Source of the DNA: Acetobacter ascendens
GTDB taxonomy: Bacteria > Pseudomonadota > Alphaproteobacteria > Acetobacterales > Acetobacteraceae
Reading direction: 5' to 3'
Assembly: GCF_001766235.1 (NCBI RefSeq)
Contig: NZ_CP015164.1
Span: 1,825,001 to 1,889,000, forward strand
DNA: 64,000 nt
Shown: positions 28,132 through 37,912 of the stretch, in pieces
How positions within the stretch are numbered: position 1 is the first letter of the stretch
How the letters are laid out: each line of letters opens with the position of its first letter
Program-made: the position numbers and the translations under genes
The notes under the pieces: model-generated
The model's database searches: none
Told to the model about the DNA's origin: nothing
The model's input: the letters and a program-made list of their open reading frames with translations, nothing else

Positions 28132-29364
28132 ATGACTGAAGAGTTCCATCGCATCCGCCGCCTGCCGCCTTATGTATTTGCCTCGGTAAACCAGGCCAAG
28201 GCAGCAGCCCGCGCGCGGGGCGAGGATATTATTGACCTCGGCATGGGTAATCCTGACACTCCTACCCCGCCACATATTGTCAATAAGCTGCTAGAAACGG
28301 TGCAGGACCCACGCACCCACCGTTATTCCGTCAGCCGCGGTATTCCAGGGCTACGCAAGGCGGTTGCGGGATATTATGAACGTCGCTTCCATGTTGGGCT
28401 GGACCCGGACAAGGAAGTGATTGTCACACTGGGCTCCAAGGAAGGTCTGGCCAATCTGGCTTCGGCTATTACCAGCCCGGGGGACACCATTTTGGTGCCT
28501 AACCCCTCCTACCCCATTCATCAGTTTGGCTTCATTATTGCTGGGGCTTCGATCCGCTCCATTCCGGCAACACCGGATGAAAACATGCTGCGTGCGCTAG
28601 AACGGGCTGTGCGCCATTCCGTGCCCAAGCCTACTGCACTGATTGTAAACTTCCCATCCAACCCAACTGCGTATCTGGCTGATCTGGATTTTTACAAGGA
28701 ACTGGTTGCCTTCTGCCGGAAGGAAGAAATCTGGATCCTGTCTGATTTGGCATATGCTGAAATCTATTTTGGTGATCTCGTGCCCCCTTCCATTCTGGCC
28801 GTGCCGGGTGCGAAGGATATTGCCGTAGAATTCACATCTCTTTCTAAAACCTATTCTATGGCTGGATGGCGCGTTGGCTTTGCCGCAGGGAATGAGCGCC
28901 TGATTGCAGCACTTACCCGCATTAAATCTTATCTGGACTACGGCGCCTTCACCCCTATTCAGGTGGCTGCTGTAACGGCCCTAAATGGCCCGCAGGATTG
29001 TGTGGCTGACTTGCGCGCTCTTTATAAAGACCGGCGCGATGTGCTAATCCGCGGCTTGCATGGAGCTGGGTGGGATGTTCCCTCCCCAGAAGGTTCCATG
29101 TTTGCTTGGGCTCCCATTCCTGAGCCGTTCCGTGAAATGGGCAGCGTTGCCTTTTCCAAACTTCTTCTAGAAGAAGCTGGCGTAGCTGTGGCCCCCGGCC
29201 TTGGCTTTGGTGAATATGGTGATGACCATGTTCGCATCGGGCTGGTTGAAAACACCCAGCGCCTGCGCCAGGCCCTACGTTCTATTCGTGGGTTCCTGTC
29301 CGCACATGGTATCTCGCCGTCTTCTTCTTCCTCTACCAAAAAGCCGGAGCCTGTTGCACCGTGA
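28132..29364 (+). CDS. PLP-dependent aminotransferase (class I/II)
   Basis: This fold-type I aminotransferase of 410 residues is close to AlaC (glutamate-pyruvate) and to LL-diaminopimelate aminotransferases. The PLP lysine lies in SLSKTYSMAGWRVGF, with the N-terminal LGMGNPDTPTPPHIV and the NFPSNPTA motif present. It shares a four-base overlap with hom, so a role in aspartate-family or alanine metabolism is inferred. The exact substrate cannot be told from sequence. Confidence 0.88.
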   Translation: MTEEFHRIRRLPPYVFASVNQAKAAARARGEDIIDLGMGNPDTPTPPHIVNKLLETVQDPRTHRYSVSRGIPGLRKAVAGYYERRFHVGLDPDKEVIVTLGSKEGLANLASAITSPGDTILVPNPSYPIHQFGFIIAGASIRSIPATPDENMLRALERAVRHSVPKPTALIVNFPSNPTAYLADLDFYKELVAFCRKEEIWILSDLAYAEIYFGDLVPPSILAVPGAKDIAVEFTSLSKTYSMAGWRVGFAAGNERLIAALTRIKSYLDYGAFTPIQVAAVTALNGPQDCVADLRALYKDRRDVLIRGLHGAGWDVPSPEGSMFAWAPIPEPFREMGSVAFSKLLLEEAGVAVAPGLGFGEYGDDHVRIGLVENTQRLRQALRSIRGFLSAHGISPSSSSSTKKPEPVAP

Positions 29365-30674
29365 CATCCTGTTCCAATTCTTCTCCTCTTCGTCTTGGTA
29401 TTGCCGGTCTGGGCACGGTTGGCGCGGGCACTATTCGCCTGCTGCGTATGAATGCAGATCTGCTGAGCGCACGCGCAGGCCGCAAACTGGAAGTGGTGGC
29501 CGTAAGCGCCCGAGATCGCACGCGCGACCGTGGTATAGATGTTTCCACCCTGCGTTGGCATGAAAACCCGTTGGATCTGGTTTCAGACCCAGATGTGGAT
29601 GTTGTTGTAGAGCTGATTGGCGGAAGCGAAGGCCCAGCCCGTGCGCTGGTAGAAAAAGCGCTATCTGCTGGCAAACCTGTTGTAACCGCCAACAAAGCTC
29701 TTCTTGCTGTGCATGGCTCTGCCCTTGCCAAGCTTAGCGCAGACAATCACGCACCACTGCTTTTTGAAGCTGCTGTGGCAGGCGGTATTCCTGCCATTAA
29801 AACAGTGCGGGAAGGTCTGGCAGCAGACAAACTTCTGCATGTTGGCGGCATTCTGAACGGCACATGCAATTACATCCTAACCGTAATGCGTGAAACGGGT
29901 AAGGATTTCGATCTGGTGCTGAAAGATGCGCAAGATCTGGGATATGCAGAAGCCGATCCTTCCACCGATATTGATGGTATTGATGCCGCCCATAAACTGA
30001 CAATTCTGGCTGGTTTGGCATTTGGCCGCCCTGTGGCGTTCGATTCCGTGCAGGTAGAAGGCATTCGTCAGATTGGCGCCATTGACTTTGCTTTTGCCCG
30101 CACCCTGGGGTACCGCATCAAACTTCTGGGCCTTGCCCGCCTAACAGATGCTGGCCTTCAGGCACGTGTTGCGCCATGCCTGCTGCCCCACAATGCACCT
30201 ATTGCGCAGGTAGACGGCGTGTTTAACGCTGTTGTGGCTGAAGGTGAATTTGTAGGCCGTATCATGCTGGAAGGCCGCGGTGCCGGTGCTGGCCCAACGG
30301 CCTGTGCTGTAACGGCTGATCTGGTTGACATTGCCCGTGGCCACACCATTCCGGTATGGGGCGTGCAAGCCAGTGCGGAACCCGCATTGCGCGCTTGCCC
30401 GGCTGGCACCGGAGCAGGTGCTTTCTACCTACGCCTGATGGTAGAAGACCGCCCCGGCGTTATTGCAGATATTACAGCAGTCTTGCGGGATTGCGGTGTT
30501 TCCTTGCGCAGCATGCTCCAGCATCCTGCAGAAAATGAGACAACACCGTATGTTCCGCTTGTTCTGGTTACGCATCAGACATCGGAAGCCGCCATGCAGG
30601 ATGCCATCACCAAAATAGATGCCCTGAGCGTGGTGACGGACAGCCCTGTGATGATTCGGATCGAAACAGCCTGA
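29361..30674 (+). CDS. hom: Homoserine dehydrogenase
   Basis: This reduces aspartate semialdehyde to homoserine, the branch point to threonine and methionine. It has 437 residues: NAD(P)-binding GLGTVGAGTIRLLR, the catalytic core with GILNGTCNYILT and AEADPSTDIDGIDAAHKL, and a C-terminal ACT domain (LRLMVEDRPGVIADITAVL) that usually confers threonine feedback. It starts with GTG inside the stop of the aminotransferase gene. Confidence 0.96.
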   Translation: MTSCSNSSPLRLGIAGLGTVGAGTIRLLRMNADLLSARAGRKLEVVAVSARDRTRDRGIDVSTLRWHENPLDLVSDPDVDVVVELIGGSEGPARALVEKALSAGKPVVTANKALLAVHGSALAKLSADNHAPLLFEAAVAGGIPAIKTVREGLAADKLLHVGGILNGTCNYILTVMRETGKDFDLVLKDAQDLGYAEADPSTDIDGIDAAHKLTILAGLAFGRPVAFDSVQVEGIRQIGAIDFAFARTLGYRIKLLGLARLTDAGLQARVAPCLLPHNAPIAQVDGVFNAVVAEGEFVGRIMLEGRGAGAGPTACAVTADLVDIARGHTIPVWGVQASAEPALRACPAGTGAGAFYLRLMVEDRPGVIADITAVLRDCGVSLRSMLQHPAENETTPYVPLVLVTHQTSEAAMQDAITKIDALSVVTDSPVMIRIETA

Positions 30675-30679
30675 TTCTA

Positions 30680-30733
30680 GCCACCTTTTCCGGTATCATA
30701 GACTTTGCCACCTTTTCCGGTATCATAGACTTT
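30680..30733. repeat. Perfect 27-bp tandem duplication
   Basis: Two identical adjacent 27-bp units (each beginning GCCACCTTTTCC) fill most of the gap between hom and glpX. The second unit ends about 21 bp before the glpX start, just ahead of its AAGGA ribosome site. No coding role is apparent. Confidence 0.95.
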
Positions 30734-30754
30734 TAAGCAAGGATCCTGTTTCTG

Positions 30755-31753
30755 ATGTCTGATTCCATAGGCCCCTCCCCTTTTGTTGTTTCTGACCGCA
30801 ATCTGGCGCTTGAGCTGGTGCGTGTAACGGAAGCCGCTGCTCTGGCTTCCGCCCGATGGACAGGGCGCGGCCGCAAGAACGATGCTGATGGCGCTGCTGT
30901 AGAAGCCATGCGCACAGCATTTGATACTGTCGCCATTGATGGCATGGTGGTGATTGGTGAGGGGGAAATGGATGAAGCCCCCATGCTTTATATTGGTGAA
31001 AAAGTTGGCTCTGGCGGCCCCGGCATGGACATTGCCGTAGACCCTCTGGAAGGCACCAACCTTTGCGCCAAAGATATGCCAAACGCCATTACCGTGGTGG
31101 CATTGGCAGAGCGTGGTAACTTCCTGCATGCGCCAGACATTTATATGGACAAGATTGTGGTCGGCCCCAATCTGCCTGATGGCGTTGTTGATCTGGATAA
31201 CTCCATTGAGAACAACCTGAAAAATCTGGCCAAAGCCAAAGGCAAAAGTGTTCAGGACCTTCTGCTCTGCACGCTGGACCGAGAACGGCATGAAGACATG
31301 ATTGCCCGTGCCCGTGCTGCTGGTGCGCGTGTGCGCCTGCTTACAGATGGGGATGTAGCTGGCGGCATTGCTGCCTGCCTTGATACCAGTCAGGTTGATA
31401 TTTATGTGGGCTCTGGCGGTGCACCTGAAGGTGTGTTGACTGCGGCTGCCATTCGCTGCGTAGAAGGGCAGATGCAGGGTCGTCTGCTGTTTGAAGATGA
31501 TGGGCAGCGCGAACGTGCCCGCAAAATGAACCCCGGCAAAGACCCAGACCGCAAGTTAGGCCTGCATGATCTGGCTGCCGGATCTGTGCTGTTTTCTGCC
31601 ACAGGCGTTACCACTGGCACATTGCTGCGTGGTGTTCGGCAGTTGCCGCACCAGGCCATTACGCACTCTCTGGTCATGCGTTCCAAATCAGGAACGGTGC
31701 GCTTTATCGAAGGACACCATAACTTCAAAACCAAAACATGGGCTCCGCAATAA
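30755..31753 (+). CDS. glpX: Fructose-1,6-bisphosphatase class II
   Basis: This gluconeogenic phosphatase has 332 residues. The metal-site motifs GEGEMDEAPMLYIGE and DIAVDPLEGTNLCAK and the later VYVGSGGAPEGVLTAAA stretch are typical of GlpX. It sits between hom and recJ, the common order in Alphaproteobacteria. A good AAGGA site precedes the ATG. Confidence 0.95.
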   Translation: MSDSIGPSPFVVSDRNLALELVRVTEAAALASARWTGRGRKNDADGAAVEAMRTAFDTVAIDGMVVIGEGEMDEAPMLYIGEKVGSGGPGMDIAVDPLEGTNLCAKDMPNAITVVALAERGNFLHAPDIYMDKIVVGPNLPDGVVDLDNSIENNLKNLAKAKGKSVQDLLLCTLDRERHEDMIARARAAGARVRLLTDGDVAGGIAACLDTSQVDIYVGSGGAPEGVLTAAAIRCVEGQMQGRLLFEDDGQRERARKMNPGKDPDRKLGLHDLAAGSVLFSATGVTTGTLLRGVRQLPHQAITHSLVMRSKSGTVRFIEGHHNFKTKTWAPQ

Positions 31754-31769
31754 GCAGCTCTGAATTTTG

Positions 31770-33602
31770 ATGCAAAGCAACACCTTGCAACTTGCCGAAC
31801 ACTCTGAAGAAGCTTCCACCCCTGCTGTATTGGGGGTGGAAGCCAGCTTTATTGGGCGGCGTTGGGTTTGGCGTGCCGGAGCAGAAGACCCTGCTCTGAT
31901 GCGCTTGGGCGCTGCTTTGGCACAACAACTGGGTATTCCGGAAATTGTTGGCCGTCTGTTGGCCATGCGCCAGATCACACCAGATCAGGCCCCTCATTTT
32001 CTGGAACCCAAGTTGCGGGCACTTATGCCCGATCCTTCCAATCTCACAGATATGGATAAAGCTGCCGCCCGCATGGCCAAAGCTATCCAGAACAATGAAG
32101 TGATTGGTATTTTTGGTGATTATGACGTGGATGGCGCCTGTGCCTCCGCCATTCTTGCCTCATTTTTTGAAGAACTCGGCTGCACCGTTCATACTCATAT
32201 CCCGGACAGAATGACCGAAGGATATGGCCCTAACGTAGCCGCACTGGATAATTTAGTGGCGCAAGGCGCTTCCATACTGATTTGTGTGGATTGCGGCACC
32301 ACTTCGGCAGATATTCTCTCTCAAGTGACAGATAAAGCCGATGTGATTGTGCTGGACCATCACAAATCGGAAGATGCCCTTCCCCCTATTCTGGCAACAG
32401 TTAACCCCAACCGGCCTGACTGTTCCTCTGGCCTGCACCATATTTGTGCCGCAGCGCTCGCCTTTCTGGCCGCAGTTGCCACTACGCGAGACCTAAGGCG
32501 TGCAGACTGGTTTACAGCAGACCAGCCTCCGCCCGATCTTATGCGCCAGCTTGATCTGGTGGCCTTGGCAACGGTTTGTGATGTTATGCCGCTACATGGG
32601 CTTAACCGTGCGTTTGTAACGCAAGGGCTTAAAATTATGGCCCGCCGCCAACGCACTGGCCTGAATGCCCTTATGGAAATTGCTGGCGTTACCAAAGCTC
32701 CGGATGCTTTTTCCTGTGGCTTTGCATTGGGGCCGCGCATCAATGCAGGTGGCCGTATTGCAGAAGCTGCCCTAGGCCTCCGCCTGCTCCGTTGCCCAGA
32801 TAATTTTGAAGCACGCCAGATGGCCGAACGTTTGGATGCTGTAAACCGCCGTAGACAAGGTGTTGAGGCCGACATTCTGGATCGGGCCATGCAACAGGCT
32901 GAAGCTCAGAAAGAAGCTGGGCATGCTGTTATTATGCTGGCCGGAAAAGATTGGCACCCCGGTGTTGTTGGTATTGTAGCAGGACGTATTAAGGAACGGT
33001 TCAATCGGCCCGCCCTTGTTGGGGCTGAACAGGAAGATGGCACCATTAAAGGTTCTGGCCGTTCTGTTCCCGGTTTAGATCTTGGCACCGTGATTATTGC
33101 GGCACGCCAAGCAGGAATGTTGAAAACCGGTGGTGGCCACGCCATGGCTGCAGGTTTTTCGCTTACCGCAGATAAACTGGAAGATTTTCATACCTTTCTG
33201 GATACGCGGTTGGCACAGGCGGCCACACTTCCTGAAAAAGTGCCTCTTACAGTGGATGCAGTGGTAGCCATTTCTGGCGCCACAGCAGAATTGGCGCAGG
33301 ATATGGGAGCCCTTGCCCCATTTGGTGCCGGAAACCCGGAGCCTCTGTTAGCTATACCCCGTGTAACAGTCATACGGGCAGACCGCATTGGCCGAGATGG
33401 CAACACGCTGCGCCTGCTTTTAAAGGGTGAAAATAATGGCCGGTTGAAAGCGCTACTGTTCCGTGCGCATGAAAACCCTTTAGCAGCCAAACTGGAAGAC
33501 ACAACACGCCCTGCCCTGCATCTTGCTGGGTATCTGCGGGCAGAAAGTTGGAATGGCAGAACAGATGCCACATTTTTTATTCAGGACGCTGCGGCTGCCT
33601 GA
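31770..33602 (+). CDS. recJ: Single-strand-specific exonuclease RecJ
   Basis: This 5'-3' single-strand DNA exonuclease acts in recombination and mismatch repair. It has 610 residues. The DHH-family motifs are visible in order: FGDYDVDGACAS, VDCGTTS, VLDHHKS and, in the DHHA1 half, GGGHAMAAGF. The OB-fold C-terminus ends in FFIQDAAAA. The ATG at 31770 is taken over the adjacent TTG. Confidence 0.96.
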   Translation: MQSNTLQLAEHSEEASTPAVLGVEASFIGRRWVWRAGAEDPALMRLGAALAQQLGIPEIVGRLLAMRQITPDQAPHFLEPKLRALMPDPSNLTDMDKAAARMAKAIQNNEVIGIFGDYDVDGACASAILASFFEELGCTVHTHIPDRMTEGYGPNVAALDNLVAQGASILICVDCGTTSADILSQVTDKADVIVLDHHKSEDALPPILATVNPNRPDCSSGLHHICAAALAFLAAVATTRDLRRADWFTADQPPPDLMRQLDLVALATVCDVMPLHGLNRAFVTQGLKIMARRQRTGLNALMEIAGVTKAPDAFSCGFALGPRINAGGRIAEAALGLRLLRCPDNFEARQMAERLDAVNRRRQGVEADILDRAMQQAEAQKEAGHAVIMLAGKDWHPGVVGIVAGRIKERFNRPALVGAEQEDGTIKGSGRSVPGLDLGTVIIAARQAGMLKTGGGHAMAAGFSLTADKLEDFHTFLDTRLAQAATLPEKVPLTVDAVVAISGATAELAQDMGALAPFGAGNPEPLLAIPRVTVIRADRIGRDGNTLRLLLKGENNGRLKALLFRAHENPLAAKLEDTTRPALHLAGYLRAESWNGRTDATFFIQDAAAA

Positions 33603-33695
33603 TAGTAAGCCTGCTTAATACACACCCAAACAAATAGAGCGCGTATAGGCGCTTCCTGCCTGCATGATCTGCAAATAGGAAACGCCATAGCCCTT

Positions 33696-34586
33696 TTACG
33701 TATTCTGGGCCGTTTCTTCGCGCCGGGCCTGAACTTCCTTTTTCATGGCCGCCTGCACTTTTTCAAATGCACGTACTTCAATCTGACGCACCCGCTCGCG
33801 CGAGATACCATATTCGTGCGCCAGTTCTTCCAATGTTGAAGGATCATCCTTCAACCGGCGTTCCGTAAAAATCCGGCGTTCACGCTCATTAAGGTTTTCC
33901 ATAGCGGAAGAAAGCAGTGCTTTCCGGCCAGAAAGTTCTTCGTTTTCAGCGTAAACGTCTTCCTGATTAGTATGATCATCAACCAACCGGTCTTGCCATT
34001 CACTATCCTGATCGGCCCGCATAGGCGCATTCAAGCTATGATCTGGCGCAGCCATGCGGCGATTCATATCCACCACATCCTGTTCAGATACACCTAGCGT
34101 AGTGGCAATCTTGTTCACTTGTTCTGGCTTCAGATCACCATCATCAATAGCCTGCATCTGCCCTTTCAGGCGCCGCAGATTGAAGAACAGCTTTTTCTGA
34201 GCCGCCGTTGTGCCCATTTTCACCAAAGACCAGCTATGCAGAATATATTCCTGAATAGCTGCCCGAATCCACCACATGGCATATGTGGCCAAGCGGAATC
34301 CTTTTTCAGGATCAAACCGCTTTACAGCCTGCATCATGCCAATATTACCTTCACTAATCAGCTCATTGATTGGCAGGCCATAGCCACGGTAACCCATGGC
34401 AATTTTGGCAACCAGACGCAGATGAGATGTGACAAGCTGATGCGCGGCTTTAACGTCTCCCTTATCGCGCCATAGACGTGAAAGACTGAGTTCCTCTTCT
34501 GGTGTAAGGAGAGGATATTTGCGGATTTCCTGAAGGTACCTTGAAAGATTGTTTTCAGGCCCAACATTGATAACGGAAGATACCAT
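33696..34586 (-). CDS. rpoH: Heat-shock sigma factor RpoH
   Basis: This is a sigma-70 family factor of 296 residues. AQKKLFFNLRRLKGQ is the RpoH box that distinguishes sigma-32 from other factors. Regions 2 (LISEGNIGMMQAVKRFDPEKGFRLATYAMWWIRAAIQEYI) and 4 (LEELAHEYGISRERVRQIE) are complete. The start is the Met of MVSSVINVG, which has GGGGAG about ten bases upstream. The leader holds a hairpin (see next entry). Confidence 0.96.
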   Translation of the reverse strand: MVSSVINVGPENNLSRYLQEIRKYPLLTPEEELSLSRLWRDKGDVKAAHQLVTSHLRLVAKIAMGYRGYGLPINELISEGNIGMMQAVKRFDPEKGFRLATYAMWWIRAAIQEYILHSWSLVKMGTTAAQKKLFFNLRRLKGQMQAIDDGDLKPEQVNKIATTLGVSEQDVVDMNRRMAAPDHSLNAPMRADQDSEWQDRLVDDHTNQEDVYAENEELSGRKALLSSAMENLNERERRIFTERRLKDDPSTLEELAHEYGISRERVRQIEVRAFEKVQAAMKKEVQARREETAQNT

Positions 34587-34904
34587 GTGTTGACTACTCC
34601 CCTGAACTGGAAACTCCCTTGAATGCTTTAGGTTCCCGTAACGACCGCAAAACATTCATAAAATGAGGCAAGATCCAGTCATGCGATGGACAGATGTCTT
34701 AATCCTCAATCCCTCTGCCCTCCGTATGAGCGGCAAACTGAAAAGAGGTTCTCCCACTAGTTCGGCTACGGTTTCCTAGGCTTAGTGGGTGCAACAGGGT
34801 GCGCTGGAAAAAGCACACGTGTCAAGAATTCTAAGATGCATGGCAGAAGACAGCCACATTTCTGGACCTGTACGGTCCTGTTTACTGCTTCCGAATCGAA
34901 AAAC
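34587..34904 (-). promoter_or_regulatory. rpoH leader with a hairpin and a TTGACA box
   Basis: No gene is seen in this 318-bp gap. On the minus strand CTTGACA at about 34818-34824 could be a -35 element, though no clean -10 follows. Further down is a stem with 7-8-bp arms (CCCACTA/TAGTGGG, 34752-34789 region). It lies about 165 bp before the rpoH start, so it would be in the untranslated leader if that promoter is used. RNA structure controls rpoH in some bacteria; whether it does here is unknown. Confidence 0.4.
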
Positions 34905-35918
34905 CTATTCCTGATCTGCTTTTAGGCTATGCTCCAATGCCTGCATATCTTCAGGCATCGGGGTTTCAAACAGCAATTTTTCACCCGTTCTGGGGTGTAC
35001 AAATCCCAACCGCGCCGCATGCAGAGCCTGACGTGGGAAATCCAGCGCAGCCGCACGGGCCGCAGTTGGCAGAACACGAGACGCTGCGGGAATCCGACGC
35101 AAATACAGCGGATCACCTATTAAAGGGTGTCCGTTTGCAGAAAAATGCACGCGGATCTGATGGGTACGCCCTGTTGCCAGCTTACAGGCTACAAGCGCAG
35201 CCCCCGTGCCAAAAGCCTGCAATGTGCGATAATGCGTGAGCGCCCATTTCCCGCCTTTGGGCGTAAGCGCCATGCGCTTGCGGTCTCGCTTATCGCGCCC
35301 GATAGCTCCTTCAAAATCTCCTTCTGCTGGATTGGGCAGTCCCCAGCAAAAAGCCAGATAGGCGCGGTCTATTCGGCGTGCAGCAAAATCTTCAGACAAA
35401 GCCTGATGCGCCATTTCTGTTTTGGCCGCCACCATTACGCCAGAGGTATCTTTATCCAACCTATGCACAATACCGGGCCGGCGTTCTCCGCCAATGCCCT
35501 TCAGGCTTTCCCCGCAATGCGCAATCAGGCCATTTACAAGTGTGCCTGTTTCATTTCCCGGTGCGGGATGCACAACCAGACCGGCCGGTTTATCCAGCAC
35601 AATCAGATCATCATCTTCGTACAAAACAGTAAAAGAAATATCCTCACCTTGCGGCACTGCGGGAGCGGCGGGGGGAATGGTGAGCACCACTCTCATGCCT
35701 GCACGGGCTATGGCTGCGGGCTCCCTTATGCACACGCCATCACACACAAGATGTCCTTCTTCAATCAGGCTTTTGATGCGTGAGCGTGAAAGCGTTTCTA
35801 TTGTGGCAGACAGAAAACGGTCAATCCGTTCCCCAGCCTGCTCTGGCGGTACTGTAAAGGATGCAGGTGTTTCCTTTACAGGCAAAGATGGATCATAACC
35901 ATTTTGCATTATAACCAT
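34905..35918 (-). CDS. rluD: RluA/RluD-family rRNA pseudouridine synthase
   Basis: This protein of about 337 residues turns uridines of 23S rRNA into pseudouridine. An N-terminal S4 RNA-binding domain (RIDRFLSATIETLSRSRIKSLI) precedes the catalytic core, whose aspartate is in VHRLDKDTSGVMVAAK. RluD is the closest family member by architecture, but RluC cannot be excluded. Two nearby ATGs (35918 and 35909) are possible starts. Confidence 0.9.
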   Translation of the reverse strand: MVIMQNGYDPSLPVKETPASFTVPPEQAGERIDRFLSATIETLSRSRIKSLIEEGHLVCDGVCIREPAAIARAGMRVVLTIPPAAPAVPQGEDISFTVLYEDDDLIVLDKPAGLVVHPAPGNETGTLVNGLIAHCGESLKGIGGERRPGIVHRLDKDTSGVMVAAKTEMAHQALSEDFAARRIDRAYLAFCWGLPNPAEGDFEGAIGRDKRDRKRMALTPKGGKWALTHYRTLQAFGTGAALVACKLATGRTHQIRVHFSANGHPLIGDPLYLRRIPAASRVLPTAARAAALDFPRQALHAARLGFVHPRTGEKLLFETPMPEDMQALEHSLKADQE

Positions 35919-35965
35919 CTGTGCCAACACCCATCCGTTTTTTAAGTTTCATGCAGAAGGAAAAG

Positions 35966-37084
35966 ATGAAAACGCACAAAGCCTTTTCCACTGCACACCG
36001 TCAAGCGCAGGATATCATGCCGGGCACCAAGAACACGCCGCCAGATATCACTGCTGTGCAAACCATATATCGTGCCAGCATCTACAAACGGCTGTTTATC
36101 CTTGTTTGTCTGGCTGCGGGCGTTGTGCTTTCAGTTGGTGCCAATTTTATGGTTGGACCAGCTCACCTCTCCCCAACCCTATTTTTGCATACACTGTTCA
36201 ACCCAGCTTCTGTGCCGCAACAAACTGCCATTATTGTGTGGCAGATTCGGATGCCTTACGCCCTGATGGCAGCCTGTATAGGTGGCGCTCTTGGCTTGGC
36301 AGGCGCAGAAATGCAGACAGTTCTGGCCAACCCATTAGCCAGCCCGTTTACATTGGGCGTTTCCGCCGCCGGGGCTTTTGGGGCTTCTTTAGCTATTGTT
36401 TTGCAATGGCACATTGCAGGCGTGCCCGATAACTGGCTGGTCGCTGGGTGTGCCTTTGTATTTTCCGTATTTTCCGTTTTTGCGCTAGATATGCTGACAC
36501 GCTTTCGACAGGCAGATACCAGCACAGTTATTCTATGCGGTGTTGCTCTTGTTTTCTCGTTTCAAGCACTTGTTGCTCTCATGCAATTTGTCGCCAGTGA
36601 AGATACGCTACAAGATCTGGTTTTCTGGACACTTGGTAGCCTAAGCCGCGCCACATGGGCCACTCTGGCCTTATTGGCTGGAAGTTTAACTCTTATTTTT
36701 CCACTGTCTCTGCGGTCTGCTGGTAATCTAACTCTTTTAAGAATGGGGGAAGAACGTGCCGCTAGCCTTGGGGTGGATGTTCCTCACCTGCGTCGGGCAG
36801 CCCTTTTACGCATCAGTTTTTTATGCGCACTTTCCGTTGCGTTTGTAGGCGTTATCGGATTTGTGGGACTAGTAGCCCCTCACATTGCACGCCGACTGGT
36901 GGGAGAAGATCACCATTTTAGCCTGCCTGCCAGCTTACTAACTGGCGCACTTGTTTTGTCTGTTTCTTCTTTGGTTGCCCGTATTTTGGTGCCGGGTATT
37001 GTTGTGCCTCTTGGCATTATTACATCACTGGTGGGTATTCCATTTTTTCTGGCCATTATCCTTAAACAGCGGCCAATGGTATGA
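35966..37084 (+). CDS. Iron-chelate ABC transporter permease (FecCD family)
   Basis: This is an inner-membrane permease of about 372 residues with the many spans typical of FecCD/BtuC. GLAGAEMQTVLANPLASPFTLGVSAAGAFGA and GLVAPHIARRLVGEDHH are the family signatures, the latter near the ATPase-coupling loop. The ATG at 35966 has AGAAGGA just upstream; earlier in-frame starts lack it. It overlaps the ATPase gene by four bases. No binding protein or TonB receptor is in the window, so the substrate (siderophore, haem or cobalamin) is open. Confidence 0.88.
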   Translation: MKTHKAFSTAHRQAQDIMPGTKNTPPDITAVQTIYRASIYKRLFILVCLAAGVVLSVGANFMVGPAHLSPTLFLHTLFNPASVPQQTAIIVWQIRMPYALMAACIGGALGLAGAEMQTVLANPLASPFTLGVSAAGAFGASLAIVLQWHIAGVPDNWLVAGCAFVFSVFSVFALDMLTRFRQADTSTVILCGVALVFSFQALVALMQFVASEDTLQDLVFWTLGSLSRATWATLALLAGSLTLIFPLSLRSAGNLTLLRMGEERAASLGVDVPHLRRAALLRISFLCALSVAFVGVIGFVGLVAPHIARRLVGEDHHFSLPASLLTGALVLSVSSLVARILVPGIVVPLGIITSLVGIPFFLAIILKQRPMV

Positions 37085-37893
37085 CAGCAGATAAACCTTT
37101 TTCAGGCCTGATAGCGCACAATCTTACTGTCCGTTATGGGCGAACTATGGTGCTGGATAATCTGACAACACCTTGCTTTCCACATGGGCATATCTGCGCT
37201 CTGCTTGGGCCAAATGGTAGTGGCAAATCCACCTTACTACGTGCCATGAGCGGCCTATTGCCCGCCCAAGGGTGTGTTACGCTTGATGGTATGCAACTTA
37301 CCAGCCTGCGCTTGCCTGAACGCTCCCAACACTGTCTGTATCTCCCGCAAGCGCTTCCCGCGCCCGTCAACATTACTGCGTTGGAAGCCATGCTGGCTGC
37401 AAAACGCACCACGCCCAACAGACAAGAGCAAAGTTTTACAGACACCCCAAACGGGGAAGATATTCAGGTTTCCCTAAACCTTCTGGAACAGTTTAATATT
37501 GCCCATTTGGCGTTGCGAAAATTGAATGAGCTTTCTGGAGGCCAACGCCAGCTTATTGGTCTAGCACAGGCTCTTGGCCGCCAACCGCACGCCCTGTTGC
37601 TGGATGAGCCACTTAGCGCACTAGATCTGCACTATCAGTATGCCGTCACAAAATTGCTCACGCAGATCACCCGCGCAAATAACCTTGTCACGTTGATGGT
37701 GCTACATGACCTGAACATCGCATTGAACTTGTGCGATCTAGTGTGTGTGCTTCACGAAGGCCGCATTATTGCCTCTGGCCCTCCGGCGGAGGTTTTAACT
37801 CCAACGCTGCTCCGCACCGTGTACCGCGTAGAGGCACGCATTGAAACGACAGCCGATAACCACCGATTTATTGTCATTACCGGCTGCATATAA
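37081..37893 (+). CDS. Iron-chelate ABC transporter ATPase (FecE-like)
   Basis: This cytoplasmic ATPase of 270 residues powers the permease encoded just upstream. Walker A is GPNGSGKST, the ABC signature LSGGQRQLIGLAQAL, Walker B LLLDEPLSALD, and the switch histidine is in VLHDLNIAL. The start overlaps the permease stop. Confidence 0.92.
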   Translation: MTADKPFSGLIAHNLTVRYGRTMVLDNLTTPCFPHGHICALLGPNGSGKSTLLRAMSGLLPAQGCVTLDGMQLTSLRLPERSQHCLYLPQALPAPVNITALEAMLAAKRTTPNRQEQSFTDTPNGEDIQVSLNLLEQFNIAHLALRKLNELSGGQRQLIGLAQALGRQPHALLLDEPLSALDLHYQYAVTKLLTQITRANNLVTLMVLHDLNIALNLCDLVCVLHEGRIIASGPPAEVLTPTLLRTVYRVEARIETTADNHRFIVITGCI

Positions 37894-37912
37894 GAAACTA
37901 CTCCTAACCTTA

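Noticed and set aside
30680-30733. Possible start of a CRISPR array
   Set aside because: The two 27-bp units are directly adjacent with no spacer, and no cas genes are near.
35127-35783. 218-codon plus-strand frame opposite rluD
   Set aside because: It is antisense to a gene with a clear pseudouridine synthase active site.
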